In this document: one piece after another, positions 33,601 to 41,842 of the stretch
Position numbering within the stretch: position 1 is the stretch's first letter
How the letters are laid out: each line of letters starts with the position of its first letter
Assembly: GCA_963736525.1 (NCBI GenBank)
Contig: CAVTPF010000011.1
Location: 1 to 64,000 of the forward strand
DNA: 64,000 nt
DNA from: Bog-473 sp963736525
GTDB lineage: Bacteria > Actinomycetota > Acidimicrobiia > Acidimicrobiales > RAAP-2
Direction of reading: 5' to 3'
The notes under the pieces: generated by a model
What the model saw: only the letters and a program-made list of their open reading frames with translations
Told to the model about the DNA's origin: nothing
Database searches by the model: none
Translations under genes and position numbers: made by a program

Positions 33601-34148
33601 GCGGCCAGCCGGCGCTCGGCCCGCTCTCGGCGGCGGCGGTGCTTGAGCACGCCGGCAGCCTCCTCGATGATGGCGCGGCGGTCCTCGGGTCGGGCGTTGA
33701 GCACCGTATCGAGCTGTCCCTGGCCGATGATCATGTGCTGCTGGCGGCCGACGCCCGAGTCGCTCAGCAGCTCCTGAATGTCGAGGAGCCGGCAGGGCGC
33801 CCCATTGATGGCGTACTCGCTGTCGCCCGAGCGGAAGAGCGTCCGGGTGATGGTCACCTCGGCGAGGTCGATCGGCAGCTTCCCCGACGAGTTGTCGATG
33901 GTGAGCGACACCTCGGCCCGTCCCAGCTGCGGCCGCGACGAGGTCCCCGCGAAAATGACGTCCTCCATTTTGGCGGACCGCAACGAGCGCGGCCCCTGGG
34001 CACCGAGCACCCACGTCACCGCGTCGACGACGTTCGACTTGCCGCTCCCGTTCGGCCCGACCACCACGGTGATGCCGGGCTCGAACTCCAACACGGTCGG
34101 ATCGGCGAAGGACTTGAAACCCTTCATGCTGAGCGACTTCAGGAACAT
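30657..34148 (-). CDS. smc: Chromosome segregation SMC ATPase
   Basis: 1163 residues. Walker A GPNGSGKSNVVDAVTW near 32-47, Q-loop region near 145, long coiled coil, a hinge at about 490-640 (GVVGSLVDLVEIDEGWEAAF, the Gly-rich GSSAEPVRR area), a second coil, then the signature LSGGERSMAALAF near 1058 and Walker B FYMMDEVEAALDD. It forms the condensin-like ring with ScpA and ScpB and organises the nucleoid. Very rich in Ala, Arg and Glu as in other high-GC actinobacteria. It lies downstream of mutM with a 49-base gap. Confidence 0.95.
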   Translation of the reverse strand: MFLKSLSMKGFKSFADPTVLEFEPGITVVVGPNGSGKSNVVDAVTWVLGAQGPRSLRSAKMEDVIFAGTSSRPQLGRAEVSLTIDNSSGKLPIDLAEVTITRTLFRSGDSEYAINGAPCRLLDIQELLSDSGVGRQQHMIIGQGQLDTVLNARPEDRRAIIEEAAGVLKHRRRRERAERRLAATAENLERLGDLVREVRRQIRPLERQAAAARSHDTVAAELLAVRRYLAGAELADLTARRRAAAQSLAVCGDEERELHAALEQLDAEATSTTAELSSRREEDLAQALGRVQGLVERARGLSGVLRERGRSVAAALDAAADVDVVSTLEAEAARLASELATAEAEESSGGAPEREELAAVLAALDEAEEALRERSAAVLAGDPPDEAIARVGARTELAARSAAREEQDRQGLAARVEALEQRAAGAAVRADLQARTSGELEQATAGLEAELGVRTDQLEAAARAAEAAQAAADEAEEARHRTSARAEALERALSDLLGAGGRELLRDVDGVVGSLVDLVEIDEGWEAAFEAAAGAGVAAVVVDGRRSAQAALATLRERGVTGAVLTPRHQHGAAPAAADALPPGSSAEPVRRHVRARHGGTIAESVLDTLVGRAVRVDGWEEAIDLSLARDDLVVVTPEGDRFAATGWRVRSATGVVTAAAVDEARSRAEEAAATAELARAQLTESRIALARARDGRAAAERALDRHTSACEAGRAEVERAAEEQRRLAGELEEARAAVTEAQRRLAEVTAEQEHLARSLPELEEVLAAWRALQDRRAEVTGQRQQLEVRVAGIAERRRVLAERQAEVERRLQGHAEERATAAFRRRRLEAEGTALARLEAVVEQEHERLDGIFESLRHDYQDQVDAVRAGGERLEQLRQDRHTTEQRLEAVRTRTRALDLEANEVELRTEALVEHVQRDLGAIPEDLVGLPEPEAPEDTTLPQHAEELERKLVALGPVNPLALEELSTLEERHKELEAQVDDVRGARRELHEVVRTLDHEIMTSFAAAAADVNEHFSALIAMLFPGGTGRLLLLEPDDLLNTGVEIEVRPAGRNVRRVSLLSGGERSMAALAFLFAVFRSRPSPFYMMDEVEAALDDVNLSRFLALVHEFRDEAQLLIVSHQKRTMETGDALYGVTMAPGGSSQVVSQKVEKEEVEKEREPA

Positions 34149-34197
34149 TCAGGGCGACCCTATCGGGTGCCTACACGGTGTGGTGGGCTATACCCGC

Positions 34198-35097
34198 CTA
34201 TACCTGGCAGTGCTCGCAGAAGAAGGTCGAGCGACCCCCGGCCTTGACCCGCACGATCACGTTGCGGCAGCGCCGGCAGGGCTGGCCCTCCCGGTCGTAG
34301 ACCTGATGGGAACCCTGGAAGTCCCCCAGCTCGCCGAAGAGGTCCCGGTACTGCTCGTCGGCCAGCGACGAGCCCCGGTGCTTGATCGCGTCCGCCAGTG
34401 TCTCGACGATCGCCCGGTACAGCCGGCGCACCTCGGTCGCGGACAGCGAGTCCGCCGGCCGGTCGTACCGCAGGCCGGCCTGGTAGAGCATCTCGTCGGA
34501 GTAGAGGTTCCCGATGCCGGCCGTGAAGCTCTGGTCCATGAGCAGCGACTTGATCCCACCGTGGTGCTGGTGCAGGAGCATGCCGAAACGGTCCCAGCTC
34601 ATGAGGTCCTCAATGGGGTCGAATCCGAGGTGCGACAGCTCGGGAATGGCCTTGCGGATGGCCGCGCCGTCGCCGCCCGACGTACCCGACACGGGCGAGA
34701 GCGGCGTGCCGTCGGCCTTGAGCGGCGGCGTCGAGACGAACAGCTCCCCGAAGGTCCGCGGGTCGACGTAGCGCAGCTCGCCGCCCTGGGTGAACGCGAT
34801 GACGACGTGGGTGTGCTTGGGCTTGGGGTCCTTGGCCGACTTCACGCGGAGGAGCTGGCCGCTCATCCCGAGGTGCACCACCAGGGTGTCCCCGCTGTCG
34901 AGAGTCAGCAGGAGGTACTTGCCCAGTCGGCCGACGGACTTGATCGTCCGGCCCTCGAGCAGGGCGCGGAAGTGCTTGGCCGAGGGGTGCCGGCGCACGG
35001 AGCGCCCGTTCGCCACCGAGACGGCCTTGATCTTGCGGCCGACCACCTCGCGCGCCAGGTCCTGGCGCAGGGTCTCAACCTCGGGCAGCTCAGGCAC
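34198..35097 (-). CDS. mutM: Formamidopyrimidine-DNA glycosylase
   Basis: 299 residues from a GTG. The N-terminus MPELPEVETLRQDL carries the catalytic Pro2 and Glu3. The beta-F motif region, the H2TH segment LMDQSFTAGIGNLYSDEML and the C-terminal zinc finger (CRRC with CEHC) are all present. It removes 8-oxoguanine and nicks the abasic site. The start overlaps the rnc stop by 8 bases, consistent with the conserved rnc-mutM-smc order. Confidence 0.95.
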   Translation of the reverse strand: MPELPEVETLRQDLAREVVGRKIKAVSVANGRSVRRHPSAKHFRALLEGRTIKSVGRLGKYLLLTLDSGDTLVVHLGMSGQLLRVKSAKDPKPKHTHVVIAFTQGGELRYVDPRTFGELFVSTPPLKADGTPLSPVSGTSGGDGAAIRKAIPELSHLGFDPIEDLMSWDRFGMLLHQHHGGIKSLLMDQSFTAGIGNLYSDEMLYQAGLRYDRPADSLSATEVRRLYRAIVETLADAIKHRGSSLADEQYRDLFGELGDFQGSHQVYDREGQPCRRCRNVIVRVKAGGRSTFFCEHCQV

Positions 35098-35818
35098 CGG
35101 TCAGCTCCTCCCAGGCCGCCCGGGCGGCCTCCTGCTCGGCGTCCTTCTTGGAACGCCCCTCCCCCGTCCCCCGGCAGGTCCCGCCCAGATAGACCTCGGC
35201 CCTGTAGGCCCGGTCGTGGTCCGGGCCCGAGCCCTCGACGACGTAGCGCGGCGTCCCCTCGCCGTCACGCACGGCCTTCTCCTGCAACCGGCTCTTGTGG
35301 TCGAAATCGTCGGGCTCCCTGCCGGCCTGCTCGATGGAGTCGCCCAGCTCGCGCAGGACCAGCCGCTGCGCGGCGTCCCAGCCCGCGTCGAGGTACACCG
35401 CCCCCAGGACGGCCTCGAAGGCGTCGGCCAGGATGGAGGCCTTGGCCCGGCCGCCGGATCCCTCCTCGCCCCGGCCCAGCAGCAGGACGTCACCGACGCC
35501 CAGCCTGCCGGCGACACCGGCCAGCACACGGGCGTTGACGACGGCAGAGCGGACCTTCGCCAGCTTGCCCTCGGCGAAATCGGGAAAGCGCTTGTAGGAA
35601 TAGCTGGCCACGATGAGGCCGAGCACGGCGTCACCCAGGAACTCCAGGCGCTCGTTGGACGGCGCGCCACCCTCTTGCTCGCCGCACCAGCTCCGGTGCG
35701 CCAGGGCGTGCTGCAAGAGGCTCAGGTCGCCGAAGGAGTGGCCGAGTCGCTCGGCCAGTGCGGCCGCCCCCTCAGCGCCGGCATCAACCCGCCTCGAGTT
35801 TGGCGTAGACGTAGTCAA
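35090..35818 (-). CDS. rnc: Ribonuclease III
   Basis: 242 residues from a TTG at 35818. The nuclease signature NERLEFLGDAVLGLIVA is present, with the second acidic site DAFEAVLGAVYLDAG and a C-terminal double-stranded RNA-binding domain (DHKSRLQEKAVRDGEGTP to AARAAWEEL). It processes rRNA precursors and structured mRNAs. The proposed start overlaps acpP by 35 bases, and no better ATG or GTG exists before the first conserved helix, so the overlap appears real. Confidence 0.9.
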   Translation of the reverse strand: MTTSTPNSRRVDAGAEGAAALAERLGHSFGDLSLLQHALAHRSWCGEQEGGAPSNERLEFLGDAVLGLIVASYSYKRFPDFAEGKLAKVRSAVVNARVLAGVAGRLGVGDVLLLGRGEEGSGGRAKASILADAFEAVLGAVYLDAGWDAAQRLVLRELGDSIEQAGREPDDFDHKSRLQEKAVRDGEGTPRYVVEGSGPDHDRAYRAEVYLGGTCRGTGEGRSKKDAEQEAARAAWEELTGA

Positions 35819-36080
35819 CGGCGTCCCGGACGGTGCGCAGGTCCTCGAGGTCCTCGTCGTCGATGCGAAACCCGACGGTCCGCTCCCCCAGCTCCTCCTC
35901 CAGGGCCTCGACCAGCTCGATCAGGGCCAGGGAGTCGGCGTCGAGGTCCTCGACGAAGGAGGCGCCCTCGGTGATCGACGAAGGGTCCGTCTCCAGAATG
36001 TCGGCCAGCTGGTCCCGTATCAGCTCGAACACCCCGTTGCGATCGAGAGGGCCCTGGTTGGTGTGGGTTTCGGCTGGCAC
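35784..36080 (-). CDS. acpP: Acyl carrier protein
   Basis: 98 residues. The 4'-phosphopantetheine site is the Ser of DLDADSLALIELVEALEEEL; acidic helices surround it. A slightly longer N-terminus (about 15 residues) than E. coli ACP. It carries acyl chains for fatty-acid synthesis, and lies between plsX and rnc as in many bacteria. There are 62 bases between it and plsX. Confidence 0.95.
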   Translation of the reverse strand: MPAETHTNQGPLDRNGVFELIRDQLADILETDPSSITEGASFVEDLDADSLALIELVEALEEELGERTVGFRIDDEDLEDLRTVRDAVDYVYAKLEAG

Positions 36081-36142
36081 GGCGACCAGTGTACGTGTTT
36101 CAGCGGTGGAACTGCCCGTTTACACGCTCTGAGCTGGACCTT

Positions 36143-37204
36143 TCAAGGGATCGCGGTGGGGCGCACCGAAGCCGCCACGTGATCGGCCAGGCCCCGCGTG
36201 GCGCACTCGTGCGCCACCAGCACCGCATTCATTATGGCCGTTGCACTCGATGAACCGTGGCTGATCACGCAGACCCCGTCGGTCCCGAGCAGCATGGCGC
36301 CGCCGGTGTTCTCCGGCTCGAACTCGGCAGCCAGCGGCAGCAGGTGCGGGAGCAGCACCTGGGCCGCCTCCCTGGTCGCGTCGTCGGTGCCGAAGACGCC
36401 CAGCATGGTGTCGAAGAGGAACCGGAGCGAACCCTCCAGCGTCTTGAGGGTGACGTTGCCGGTGAACCCGTCGGTCACGATCACGTCGGCCGGCGACGGC
36501 AGCAGGTCCCGCCCCTCGAGGTTCCCGACGAAGGCAAAGCCCTCGGCCCCGACCCCCCCGCCGGCGCCGGCGCCGCCCGCCGCCTCTGTGAGCAGGCCGT
36601 GGGCCTCCTTGACCAGGGGCGTGCCCTTGGTGGGCTCCTCCCCGATGGACAGAAGCCCCACGGTTGGTGACTCGGTCCCGAAACGGGCCGACACGTAGGC
36701 CGCGCCCATCTGGGCGAACTGCACCAGCATGGCCGGCGTGCACTCGGCGTTGGCACCCGCGTCGACCAGGACAGCAGGCGTCCGACCCAGGCGCGGCAGC
36801 GGGGTGGCGATGCAGGGCCGCACGACGCCGGGCAGGCGGCCCATCCGCAGCAGCGCGGCGGCCATGGTGGCGCCGGTGTTGCCCGCCGAGACCATGGCCG
36901 ACGCCTTGCCGTCTCGCACCAACTCGGCGGCCCGCACCAGCGAGGAGTCCTTCTTGCGGCGGACCCCGCCGGCCGGGTCCTCGTCCATGCCGATCACCTC
37001 GGAGCAGGCGAAGAGCTCGAGCCCCCGTGTGTCACCCACCTGGTCGGGGGGACCCACCAGCACGATGCCGACACCGTGCTCCTCGGCGGCGCGGAGGGCG
37101 CCCTCGACGATCTCACCGGGCGCCTTGTCGCCGCCCATGGCATCCACCGCGACGGGGAGCGTGGCCAGCGTCTCGGGCGCGGGGCGCTCGCCCCGCCGGC
37201 TCAA
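36143..37204 (-). CDS. plsX: Phosphate acyltransferase PlsX
   Basis: About 353 residues if translation starts at the TTG at 37204, which immediately follows the rpmF stop (TGACTTG). The conserved core starts VAVDAMGGDKAPGEIVEGAL and continues with AMVSAGNTGATMAAAL, VLVDAGANAECTPAMLVQFA and VTDGFTGNVTLKTLEG. A downstream CTG before ATLPVAVDAMGG is an alternative start. The enzyme makes acyl-phosphate from acyl-ACP for membrane phospholipid synthesis, consistent with the acpP neighbour. Confidence 0.93.
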   Translation of the reverse strand: MSRRGERPAPETLATLPVAVDAMGGDKAPGEIVEGALRAAEEHGVGIVLVGPPDQVGDTRGLELFACSEVIGMDEDPAGGVRRKKDSSLVRAAELVRDGKASAMVSAGNTGATMAAALLRMGRLPGVVRPCIATPLPRLGRTPAVLVDAGANAECTPAMLVQFAQMGAAYVSARFGTESPTVGLLSIGEEPTKGTPLVKEAHGLLTEAAGGAGAGGGVGAEGFAFVGNLEGRDLLPSPADVIVTDGFTGNVTLKTLEGSLRFLFDTMLGVFGTDDATREAAQVLLPHLLPLAAEFEPENTGGAMLLGTDGVCVISHGSSSATAIMNAVLVAHECATRGLADHVAASVRPTAIP

Positions 37205-37205
37205 G

Positions 37206-37385
37206 TCAGTCGACCTCGACCGCTTGGCGGCCCTTGTACCAGCCGCAGCTGGGGCAGACCACGTGCGGGGTCTTGGCGGCCTGGCAGTGCGGGCACACGC
37301 TGCGGGCGGGCCGGCCGAGCCGCCACGCCGCCGCCTGATGGCTGCGGCCCTTAGCCTTGGACTTCTTCTTCTTCGGGACAGCCAT
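37206..37385 (-). CDS. rpmF: 50S ribosomal protein L32 (zinc-ribbon form)
   Basis: 59 residues: MAVPKKKKSKAKGRSHQAA, then CPHC and CPSC pairs that bind zinc, and the YKGRQAVEVD end. L32 always lies between yceD and plsX. The ATG is preceded by an AGATCCTCC-complement site (GGAGATCC on the coding strand). Confidence 0.95.
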   Translation of the reverse strand: MAVPKKKKSKAKGRSHQAAAWRLGRPARSVCPHCQAAKTPHVVCPSCGWYKGRQAVEVD

Positions 37386-37463
37386 GGAGGATCTCCAACG
37401 ATCGGTTCGGGGCGCTCGAGAGAGCGCCGGGCTCCCAGACGGCGCCGGCCTGCAGCAGACCGG

Positions 37464-38003
37464 CTACCGGAGCACGTCGAGGTTAGCCCACCGGGGATCG
37501 CGTGGGGCAACGCAGCCGCAGGGGCCGTCGTTCCGGTTGGACCCGCACTGCGGGCACAGGCCGGCACAATCCTCCTGGCACAGCGGCGCCATGGGCAGCT
37601 CGAGCACGACGGCGTCGCGCACGAGGGGCCCCAGGTCGATGACGTCGTCGACGATCGGGTAGATCTCGTCGTCCGACGGGCCGGCCAGCGGAGCATCGGC
37701 GTAGCGCTCGCGCACGTGGATCTGCAGCTCCCCCGCCACTGGCTCCGCGCAACGCCGGCAGATGCCGGTCCACGGCGCGCGCACCGTGCCCTCCACGTCG
37801 ATCCCACCCTCGAAGGGGCGCAGCTCGACGTCCACCTCCGCCTCGGCACCGGCGGGCACCACGCTGCGGCCCGGGTCGATCCCGGCCTCGGACAGCGGCC
37901 CGGCCAGGGCCACCTCACCGCGGCGCACCACGTGGACCGGCTGCCAGGGCACGCGGCGCAGGCGCGCCGCGTGGACCACGAAGGGGTCGGCGCCCGCGCC
38001 CAC
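37464..38003 (-). CDS. YceD/DUF177 large-ribosomal-subunit accumulation protein
   Basis: 179 residues. The zinc-like motifs CRRCAEPV and CQEDCAGLCPQCGSN are those of DUF177 proteins, which affect 23S rRNA processing. Its position before rpmF supports this call. The stop codon of the upstream coiled-coil gene coincides with its start (overlap of one base at 38003). Confidence 0.9.
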   Translation of the reverse strand: MGAGADPFVVHAARLRRVPWQPVHVVRRGEVALAGPLSEAGIDPGRSVVPAGAEAEVDVELRPFEGGIDVEGTVRAPWTGICRRCAEPVAGELQIHVRERYADAPLAGPSDDEIYPIVDDVIDLGPLVRDAVVLELPMAPLCQEDCAGLCPQCGSNRNDGPCGCVAPRDPRWANLDVLR

Positions 38004-38566
38004 TACGACTGGTCCTGGTCGAAGAAGCCGTCCTCCTCCGTCCCCGTCCCCTCGGGCTCGGCCGCGACCTCCACCAGCGGGGCGGCCAGCTTGGCCCGGC
38101 CGGCGTGCACCGTCCGGGTCAGGCGGTCCAGCACGATCTCCATGCCCGCCAGCTTGGTGTCGACGAAGTCCTCGGCCTGGTGGCGTAGCGCGCGGGCCTC
38201 CTCGTTGGCATCGTCGAGGATCCGCTGGGCGACCGAGTTTGCCTGGCGGACGATCTCGGTGCGCTGCACCATCCGTTCGGCCTGCGCCCGGACCTCGTCC
38301 ATCAGGGCCTCGGCCTCGCGGGACCGTTCCGCCATGAACTCCTCACGCTCGCGCAGCAACCAACGTGCCTGGCGCAGCTCCTCGGGGAGGCACTCGAGGG
38401 CGGACTGCACCAGCGAGGTCACCTCCTCACGGGAGACCATCACCGAAGACGACAGCGGCATCGATTTGGCCGCCGCCATCAGCTCGAGCAGCTGGTGCAG
38501 GATGGACTCGATCCCGACCTCTTCGACCGGTGGATCCTCGTCGACGTCCAGAAATGGGTCACTCAC
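38003..38566 (-). CDS. SepIVA-like DivIVA-domain coiled-coil protein
   Basis: 187 residues from a GTG that overlaps the coaD stop (GTGA). The helix from about 55 to 150 (ELRQARWLLREREEFMAERS, QAERMVQRTEIVRQANSVAQ) predicts one long coiled coil as in DivIVA-type proteins; the end is acidic. In mycobacteria the same neighbourhood encodes the septation factor SepIVA between coaD/kdtB and the yceD-rnc genes, so a role in septum or cell-wall growth is inferred from position and form. Confidence 0.75.
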   Translation of the reverse strand: MSDPFLDVDEDPPVEEVGIESILHQLLELMAAAKSMPLSSSVMVSREEVTSLVQSALECLPEELRQARWLLREREEFMAERSREAEALMDEVRAQAERMVQRTEIVRQANSVAQRILDDANEEARALRHQAEDFVDTKLAGMEIVLDRLTRTVHAGRAKLAAPLVEVAAEPEGTGTEEDGFFDQDQS

Positions 38567-39069
38567 GTGTCCTCGCCCCCCTTCGCCTGCTCCTCCTCGT
38601 ACTTGGCCACGAGGTGCTCGGCCACCACCTTCGGCACGAAGGCCGAGACGTCACCCCCGAAGCGAGCCACCTCACGCACGAGCTTCGAGGCCACGAAGGA
38701 CCACTCGGGGCTGGTCGGGATGAAGATGGTCTCGACCCCGGTGAGGTGGTTGTTCATCTGGGCCATCTGCATCTCGGCCTCGAAGTCGGACACCGCGCGC
38801 AGCCCCCGAACGATCGCCGAGGCCCCCACATCGCGCGCCACGTTGACCAACAGCGTCGAAACCGACACGATCCGCACCGACGGCAGGTGCGCCACCACCT
38901 GCTCGAGCATCTCCTCACGCTCTTCGAGGTCGAAGAGGGGTGCGCTCTTCTGCGGGTTGCGCAGCGCCGCCACGACCACCTCGTCGAAGAGGCGGCTGGC
39001 CCGTTCGACGATCTCAAGATGCCCGTTGTGGAAGGGGTCGAAGGATCCCGGGAAGAGCCCGACTTTCAC
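38563..39069 (-). CDS. coaD: Phosphopantetheine adenylyltransferase
   Basis: 168 residues from a GTG overlapping the rsmD stop (GTGA). Nucleotidyltransferase motif GSFDPFHNGHLEIVERA (variant of HxGH), VRGLRAVSDFEAEMQMA and the SPEWSFVASKLVREVA segment for substrate binding. It catalyses the penultimate step of CoA synthesis in the cytoplasm. Part of the recG-rsmD-coaD block. Confidence 0.95.
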   Translation of the reverse strand: MKVGLFPGSFDPFHNGHLEIVERASRLFDEVVVAALRNPQKSAPLFDLEEREEMLEQVVAHLPSVRIVSVSTLLVNVARDVGASAIVRGLRAVSDFEAEMQMAQMNNHLTGVETIFIPTSPEWSFVASKLVREVARFGGDVSAFVPKVVAEHLVAKYEEEQAKGGEDT

Positions 39070-39602
39070 GAGCCGGCACCGCTGCGATGAGCCACGGTGA
39101 CGAGCGTACCGCCGTACCGACGCTCCCTCGTGACCACCCAGCCCTCGGGAAGTGCGATGGGCGTGGACGATTCCATGACGACGACGTCGGCCCGCAGCGC
39201 GCCCAACAGTTCGGACCAGTCCTCGAACTTGTAGGGCGGGTCACAGAGCGCGACGTCGAAGTCGCCGGCCGCCGCCGACTCCAACCAGCCTGGCAGCGAC
39301 GCGCGCACGAGGGTGGCCGGTTCTTCACCCAGGCCCACCGCGTGGAGGTTCTGGCGCACCGCGGCCAAGGCGCTGGGATCGAGGTCGACGAACGTGGCCA
39401 CCGCCGCACCCCGCGACAGCGCCTCGACCCCCAGCGCGCCGCTGCCGCAGAAGAGGTCGACGACCCTCAGTCCCTCGACGCCGCCGAGCGAGCCCAGAAT
39501 GTCGAAGATCGCCTCGCGGACCCGGTCCGAGGTCGGCCGGACAGACGTCGGGAGTTTGGCGGCCAGCCGGCGCCCGCGGCTCCGGCCTCCGATGACGCGC
39601 AT
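39066..39602 (-). CDS. rsmD: 16S rRNA (guanine-966-N2)-methyltransferase RsmD
   Basis: 178 residues from the ATG at 39602. Typical MRVIGGRSRGRRL start, SDRVREAIFDIL, SAM motif VVDLFCGSGALGVEALSRGA and catalytic DPPY. It modifies G966 of 16S rRNA. It lies between recG (92 bases upstream) and coaD, a standard actinobacterial order. Confidence 0.95.
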   Translation of the reverse strand: MRVIGGRSRGRRLAAKLPTSVRPTSDRVREAIFDILGSLGGVEGLRVVDLFCGSGALGVEALSRGAAVATFVDLDPSALAAVRQNLHAVGLGEEPATLVRASLPGWLESAAAGDFDVALCDPPYKFEDWSELLGALRADVVVMESSTPIALPEGWVVTRERRYGGTLVTVAHRSGAGS

Positions 39603-39693
39603 CGGAACCACCTTAGGAGCGAGCCGGTCGCCCACCGTGTCGCCGCCGCGTCCCGGCGGGGTTTCGGCAGGTCCACCGCACGCAGCCGAAGGC

Positions 39694-41817
39694 TCAGCTC
39701 TTGAAGAGGTACTCCCCCTCGTCCTCACTGAGGAGCAGGCGGACCTCGTCGGCTAGGTCGGGGTGCGAGCCGAGCTGGGGGTCGTCGCCCACCACCGCCT
39801 CGGCCACGCGGCGTGCGTCCTCCAACAACGCCAGGTCTCCGGGGTCGGTCAACGACGCCAGGCGCAGGTCGCTCTGCCCCTTTTGCCGGGCGCCCAACAG
39901 TGTCCCCTCGCCCCGGACCCGCAGGTCCGCCTCGGCCAGGACGAACCCGTCCGTCGAACCGGACACGGCGGTGAGCCGCTCGTTGCCCTCATCGCCGCCC
40001 AGCAGGTAGCACCAGCTCGGCGCCGAACCTCGCCCCACCCGGCCGCGCAGCTGATGCAGCTGGGCGATCCCGAAGCGGTCCGCGCTCTCGACGACCATGA
40101 CCGTCGCCTCGGGCACGTCGACCCCGACCTCAATGACGGTCGTGGCCACCAGGACCTCCAGCTGCCCGGCGCGGAACTGGTCCATCACCACCTCGCGAGC
40201 GGCCGCCGCCATCTGCCCGTGCATCAGCCCGACCTTCAGTCCGGCCAGCTCCCCCGACGCCAAACGCTCGAACTCCTCCGTGGCCGATTTCGACTCGATC
40301 CGCAGCGACTCGCCGACCAGCGGGCAGACGACGAAGGCCCGGTGGCCTGCCGCCACCTCCGATCGCACCCGCTCCCAGGCCGGTTCCGCCATGTCATGGC
40401 CCTCGCCCGGCAGCCATTCGGTCGTCACCGGCATGCGGCCCGGCGGCAACTCGTCGAGCGTGGTCAGGTCGAGGTCGCCGAAGATCACCATGGCGGCGGT
40501 GCGCGGGATCGGCGTGGCCGTCATGACGAGGAGGTCCGGATCGCCGTCTGCGCCCTTGGCCCGCAGCGTGGCGCGCTGCTCCACCCCGAAGCGGTGCTGC
40601 TCGTCGATCACGACGCATCCGAGCGAGGCGAACGAGACCTCCTCGGTCAGCAACGCGTGGGTCCCCACGACGATGCCCACGTCGCCCGACACCAGCCCGT
40701 CGAGCACGGCGGTGCGCGCCTTGCCCTTGACCCGGCTGGTCAAGAGCTCCACCCTGACCTCGCCGCCACCCATGCCGCCGGGGCCTTCTAGGTCGCCCAG
40801 CAGCGCCCGCACCGCCGAGAAGTGCTGCTCGGCGAGCACCTCGGTCGGGACCATGAGCGCACCTTGATGCCCGCTCTGCACCGCTCCCAGTAGGGCGGCC
40901 AGCGCGACGACGGTCTTGCCCGAGCCGACGTCGCCCTGCAGCAGCCGGTGCATGGGGAATGGCCCGGCCATGTCGGCCACGATCACCGCCAGTGCCCGGC
41001 GTTGCGCCTTCGTGAGCTCGTAGGGCAGGCCCGACAAGAACCGCGCCACCAGCGTGTCGCCGACCGCGCCCGTCACCTCCCGTGGCGAGACCTGGTGCCG
41101 CAACGCTCGGGCGTTCACCTCGAAGGCACGCCGGCGCAGCACGAGGGCGAGCTGCAGCCGGAAGAGCTCGTCGAAGACGAGCCGCCGCCGAGCCGGCTCG
41201 ACGACCGCCACTGACTCTGGAGCATGGATGGCGCCGAACGCCTGTGTGCGATCCCACAGGTCCAGGGTCGAGCGCCACTCCTCGGGCAGCGGGTCCGTCA
41301 GCTCGCCGGCCCGCCCGAGCGCCTCCTCGACATACTCGCCGATCTCCCATGACGTGAGACCCGCCTTGGCCGAGGCGGGGTAGACAGGAAGGATGCGCAG
41401 CGTCCGCCGCCCCGGCGTCACCCCCGCCACGACGTCGACGACCGGATTGACCATCTGGCGGGTGCCCCGGTACTCACCGACCTTTCCGAAGAAGATCGCT
41501 TCGGTGCCCGGCCGGAGCTGCTTGGCCCGCCACGGCTGGTTGAAGAACACGACGGCCAGCCGGCCCGTCTCGTCCCGCACGACGACGTCCACCACGGCCC
41601 GCCCCTGCCGAGAGCGCCTGGACCGCGCCGACTGCACGGCGGCCAGCACGGCGGCCTCGTCACCCACCTCGAGCCCCGACACGTCCGCCTGGCGGGTGCG
41701 GTCGATGTAGCGGCGCGGATACGTGGTCAGCAGGTCGAGCACCGACTCGATCCCGAGCTCGGCCAGGCGTTCGGCTCTGCGCTGCGAGACCGACTCGAGC
41801 ACCGACACCTGCCGCAT
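39694..41817 (-). CDS. recG: ATP-dependent DNA helicase RecG
   Basis: 707 residues from the ATG at 41817; the longer open frame upstream overlaps the next gene and is not conserved. OB/wedge domain with LTTYPRRYIDRT, helicase motif I LLQGDVGSGKTVVALA, motif II VIDEQHRFG, TATPIPRT motif III, and the QLHQLRGRVGRG motif VI. It reverses stalled replication forks and unwinds R-loops. It lies 25 bases from the DAK2-type gene. Confidence 0.95.
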   Translation of the reverse strand: MRQVSVLESVSQRRAERLAELGIESVLDLLTTYPRRYIDRTRQADVSGLEVGDEAAVLAAVQSARSRRSRQGRAVVDVVVRDETGRLAVVFFNQPWRAKQLRPGTEAIFFGKVGEYRGTRQMVNPVVDVVAGVTPGRRTLRILPVYPASAKAGLTSWEIGEYVEEALGRAGELTDPLPEEWRSTLDLWDRTQAFGAIHAPESVAVVEPARRRLVFDELFRLQLALVLRRRAFEVNARALRHQVSPREVTGAVGDTLVARFLSGLPYELTKAQRRALAVIVADMAGPFPMHRLLQGDVGSGKTVVALAALLGAVQSGHQGALMVPTEVLAEQHFSAVRALLGDLEGPGGMGGGEVRVELLTSRVKGKARTAVLDGLVSGDVGIVVGTHALLTEEVSFASLGCVVIDEQHRFGVEQRATLRAKGADGDPDLLVMTATPIPRTAAMVIFGDLDLTTLDELPPGRMPVTTEWLPGEGHDMAEPAWERVRSEVAAGHRAFVVCPLVGESLRIESKSATEEFERLASGELAGLKVGLMHGQMAAAAREVVMDQFRAGQLEVLVATTVIEVGVDVPEATVMVVESADRFGIAQLHQLRGRVGRGSAPSWCYLLGGDEGNERLTAVSGSTDGFVLAEADLRVRGEGTLLGARQKGQSDLRLASLTDPGDLALLEDARRVAEAVVGDDPQLGSHPDLADEVRLLLSEDEGEYLFKS

Positions 41818-41842
41818 GCTCAGGTCGCGGAGGGTGCGGCCG

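Noticed and set aside
32355..34247. 630-codon plus-strand frame opposite smc
   Set aside because: Pure antisense of the smc coiled coil; high GC leaves long open frames on the other strand.
36143..37918. 591-codon fusion of PlsX with an upstream domain
   Set aside because: The extra N-terminal part overlaps rpmF and yceD in another frame; PlsX homology starts just after the rpmF stop.
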